Positions 62,617-64,000 of a DNA stretch of 64,000 bases are shown here, one piece after another (the first letter of the stretch is position 1; each line of letters starts with the position of its first letter). A program made the position numbers and the translations under genes. Source of the DNA: Rhodoferax sp. (GTDB lineage Bacteria > Pseudomonadota > Gammaproteobacteria > Burkholderiales > Burkholderiaceae_C). The stretch is from NCBI GenBank assembly GCA_008015235.1, contig SSFF01000004.1, positions 186,001-250,000 on the forward strand, written 5' to 3'. Under the pieces are notes generated by a model, which did not search any database, had not been told where the DNA came from, and saw nothing but the letters and a program-made list of their open reading frames with translations.

Positions 62617-64000
62617 GCTGCTGCTCCTTGTGCCGTGAGCCGGCGCACGTCGATCTCTTGCTGGCCTTGCGTTTCGAGCCAGAAGCGTTGCAGCAGGTTG
62701 CCCAGTACGGTGCGGCGGTAGTCGCCGGAGGCACGCATGTCGGAAATGGGGCTGAATTCGTTGCGCAAGGCTTGTTGTGCACGCTGGACGGTTTGCGCGT
62801 TCCAGGGCTGGCCACGCAATGCAGCTTCCGTCTGCACGGCCCGTGCAGGCGTGGCGGCGACACCGCCTGCGCCAATGCTGGCGCGCTGCACCACGCCGTT
62901 TGCAATGTGCAGGCTCACCACCAGGCACACGGCCGAAATGTCGTCCTCAAAGCGCTTGGAAATCTTGTAGGCCCTGGTGAACTCCGTGGTAGTGGGGCGT
63001 GGCACCTTGATCCAGGCCAGCACTTCACTGGGCTGCAATATGTTCTGGCGGTAGCCGGTATAGAGCTGCTCCAGCGGCAGTTCGCGGTGGTGGATTTGGT
63101 CTTTCTCCCAGTGCATGAGCACAATATTCGCGCCCAGCGCGATCAGCAGCGGCATGGAGTCGCCAATGGGCGAGCCGTTGGCGACGTTGCCGCCCAGGGT
63201 GCCGGCATTGCGCACCGGCTGCCCGGCAAAGCGGTGGGCAAAGTCGGCCAACTGGGGCCGGTCCGCCACCAAGGCAGCAAAGGCGTCGGTGAGAGTGACC
63301 GCTGCGCCAATGGCAATGTGGTGCGGGTACTGTTCCACCCGCTGCAGTTCGGCCACGCGGGTCAGGTCAATGATGTGGCCGAACTCCCGGTGCTGCTTGG
63401 TGATCCACAGCCCCACATCGGTGCATCCGGCCACCAGCTGGGCCAGTGGGTGTTGTGCGCGCGCCTGCAGCAGCGCAGCCAGGTTTTCGGGTGTTTTATA
63501 GGCCAAATCGGCATCCATCCCGCGTGGATATTGCGCAAGCAGCTCCAGTTTTGATAGCGTATCAGCCTCATCGACGGCCACCTTGGGCAACTTCTGCATG
63601 GCCTCGGCGGCGTCCAGAATCGGCCGGTAGCCGGTGCAGCGGCACAGGTTGCCCGACAGCGCCTGCGAGGCCTGTTCGCGTGATACCGCCTGGCCGTGCA
63701 CGGTGTGGTTCTGGTACAGGCCAAAGAGGCTCATCACAAAGCCGGGCGTGCAGAAACCGCACTGCGAGCCGTGGCACTCGGCCAGGGCCTGTTGAGCGGG
63801 ATGGAGTTTTCCATCCTGTTGCACCAAATCTTCTGTCGTCCACAGTGCCTTGCCATTGGCTGCGTGGGCTGGCTGGATGCAGCTGTTGACCGCGCGGTAC
63901 TGCAGCTTGCCGTCTTTCTCTTGCCCCAGCACCACGGTGCAGGCGCCGCAGTCGCCTTCACCACAGCCTTCCTTGGTGCCACAGCTGTGCAGGTCTTCGC
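62613..64000 (-). CDS. xdhA: Xanthine dehydrogenase iron-sulfur/FAD subunit XdhA (5' end off window)
   Basis: The N-terminus lies beyond the right edge. 462 codons are visible. The first [2Fe-2S] motif (CGTKEGCGEGDCGAC) is at the edge. The second (CGFCTPGFVMS, then CRCTGYRPI) follows. The FAD domain has GNVANGSPIGDSMPLLIALGA and the CO_deh_flav_C end. It passes electrons from XdhB to NAD. Repeat copy H encodes TLSKLELLAQYPRGMDADLA in the linker between the Fe-S and FAD domains. Confidence 0.96.
   Translation of the reverse strand, partial: EDLHSCGTKEGCGEGDCGACTVVLGQEKDGKLQYRAVNSCIQPAHAANGKALWTTEDLVQQDGKLHPAQQALAECHGSQCGFCTPGFVMSLFGLYQNHTVHGQAVSREQASQALSGNLCRCTGYRPILDAAEAMQKLPKVAVDEADTLSKLELLAQYPRGMDADLAYKTPENLAALLQARAQHPLAQLVAGCTDVGLWITKQHREFGHIIDLTRVAELQRVEQYPHHIAIGAAVTLTDAFAALVADRPQLADFAHRFAGQPVRNAGTLGGNVANGSPIGDSMPLLIALGANIVLMHWEKDQIHHRELPLEQLYTGYRQNILQPSEVLAWIKVPRPTTTEFTRAYKISKRFEDDISAVCLVVSLHIANGVVQRASIGAGGVAATPARAVQTEAALRGQPWNAQTVQRAQQALRNEFSPISDMRASGDYRRTVLGNLLQRFWLETQGQQEIDVRRLTAQGAAA
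63500..63565 (+). repeat. Dispersed palindromic repeat, copy H (inside xdhA)
   Basis: GGCCAAATCGGCATCCATCC, CGCGTGGATATTGCGCAAGC, AGCTCCAGTTTTGATAGCG. It is in frame with xdhA and very similar to copy G. Confidence 0.88.

Overview
The window is high-GC DNA (a hand count of one ordinary 60-base line gave about 67% G+C). It comes from a betaproteobacterium of the Comamonadaceae type (Acidovorax/Rhodoferax/Simplicispira-like). The reasons are protein style, the gene set (membrane urate oxidase PuuD, XdhABC, DctB/DctD-like regulators, Anbu protease) and a dispersed palindromic repeat of the sort common in that family. It looks chromosomal. I saw no rRNA, tRNA, CRISPR array, complete insertion sequence or prophage.

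Layout. 1-3.3 kb: a TetR regulator cut by the window edge faces an Mpo1-like membrane protein across a double operator; then an M48 protease pair and a DUF4160/DUF2442 pair. 3.3-5.9 kb: a DUF924 gene with no start codon abuts an AT-richer two-gene island coding for a DUF262 protein and a HEPN-domain protein, the best candidate here for an undescribed defence system. 5.9-11.9 kb: glnS, an HD-GYP protein, a multi-TM protein, and a MerR regulator divergent from an exported metallo-beta-lactamase-fold protein. 12-19.9 kb: two branched-chain-amino-acid-type binding proteins, a degenerate P-loop protein, a LytS/LytTR operon with two small membrane proteins, hemolysin III and a lipase-like hydrolase. 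20-25.5 kb: a MacAB-type efflux operon, a radical SAM gene with a perfect LexA box, and uppP. 25.6-28.5 kb: a 319-bp inverted-repeat element, a binding-protein gene broken by an amber codon, and an Anbu protease coupled to a hydrolase.

28.6-37.2 kb is one regulatory unit: three tandem glutamate/aspartate-type binding proteins, the GltJKL transporter and a DctB/DctD-like (AauS/AauR-like) two-component system, all on the minus strand. A consensus sigma-54 promoter with three upstream dyads stands in front. 37.2-44.4 kb: mutS, an RcnB/CigR-like protein, a chemoreceptor with a c-type haem motif, a phosphofructokinase and nagZ. 45-64 kb holds purine catabolism in pieces (xdhC, puuD, an 8-oxoguanine-type deaminase, xdhB, xdhA). 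In between lie a GGDEF/EAL protein and a GntR-regulated amine-catabolism operon (gamma-glutamyl-amide synthetase, aminotransferase, two SDRs) divergent from an SMR exporter.

A roughly 60-bp palindromic repeat occurs at least nine times. Four copies lie inside coding genes (mutS, xdhA, xdhB, puuD) with the reading frame kept, so each encodes about 20 residues of the protein.
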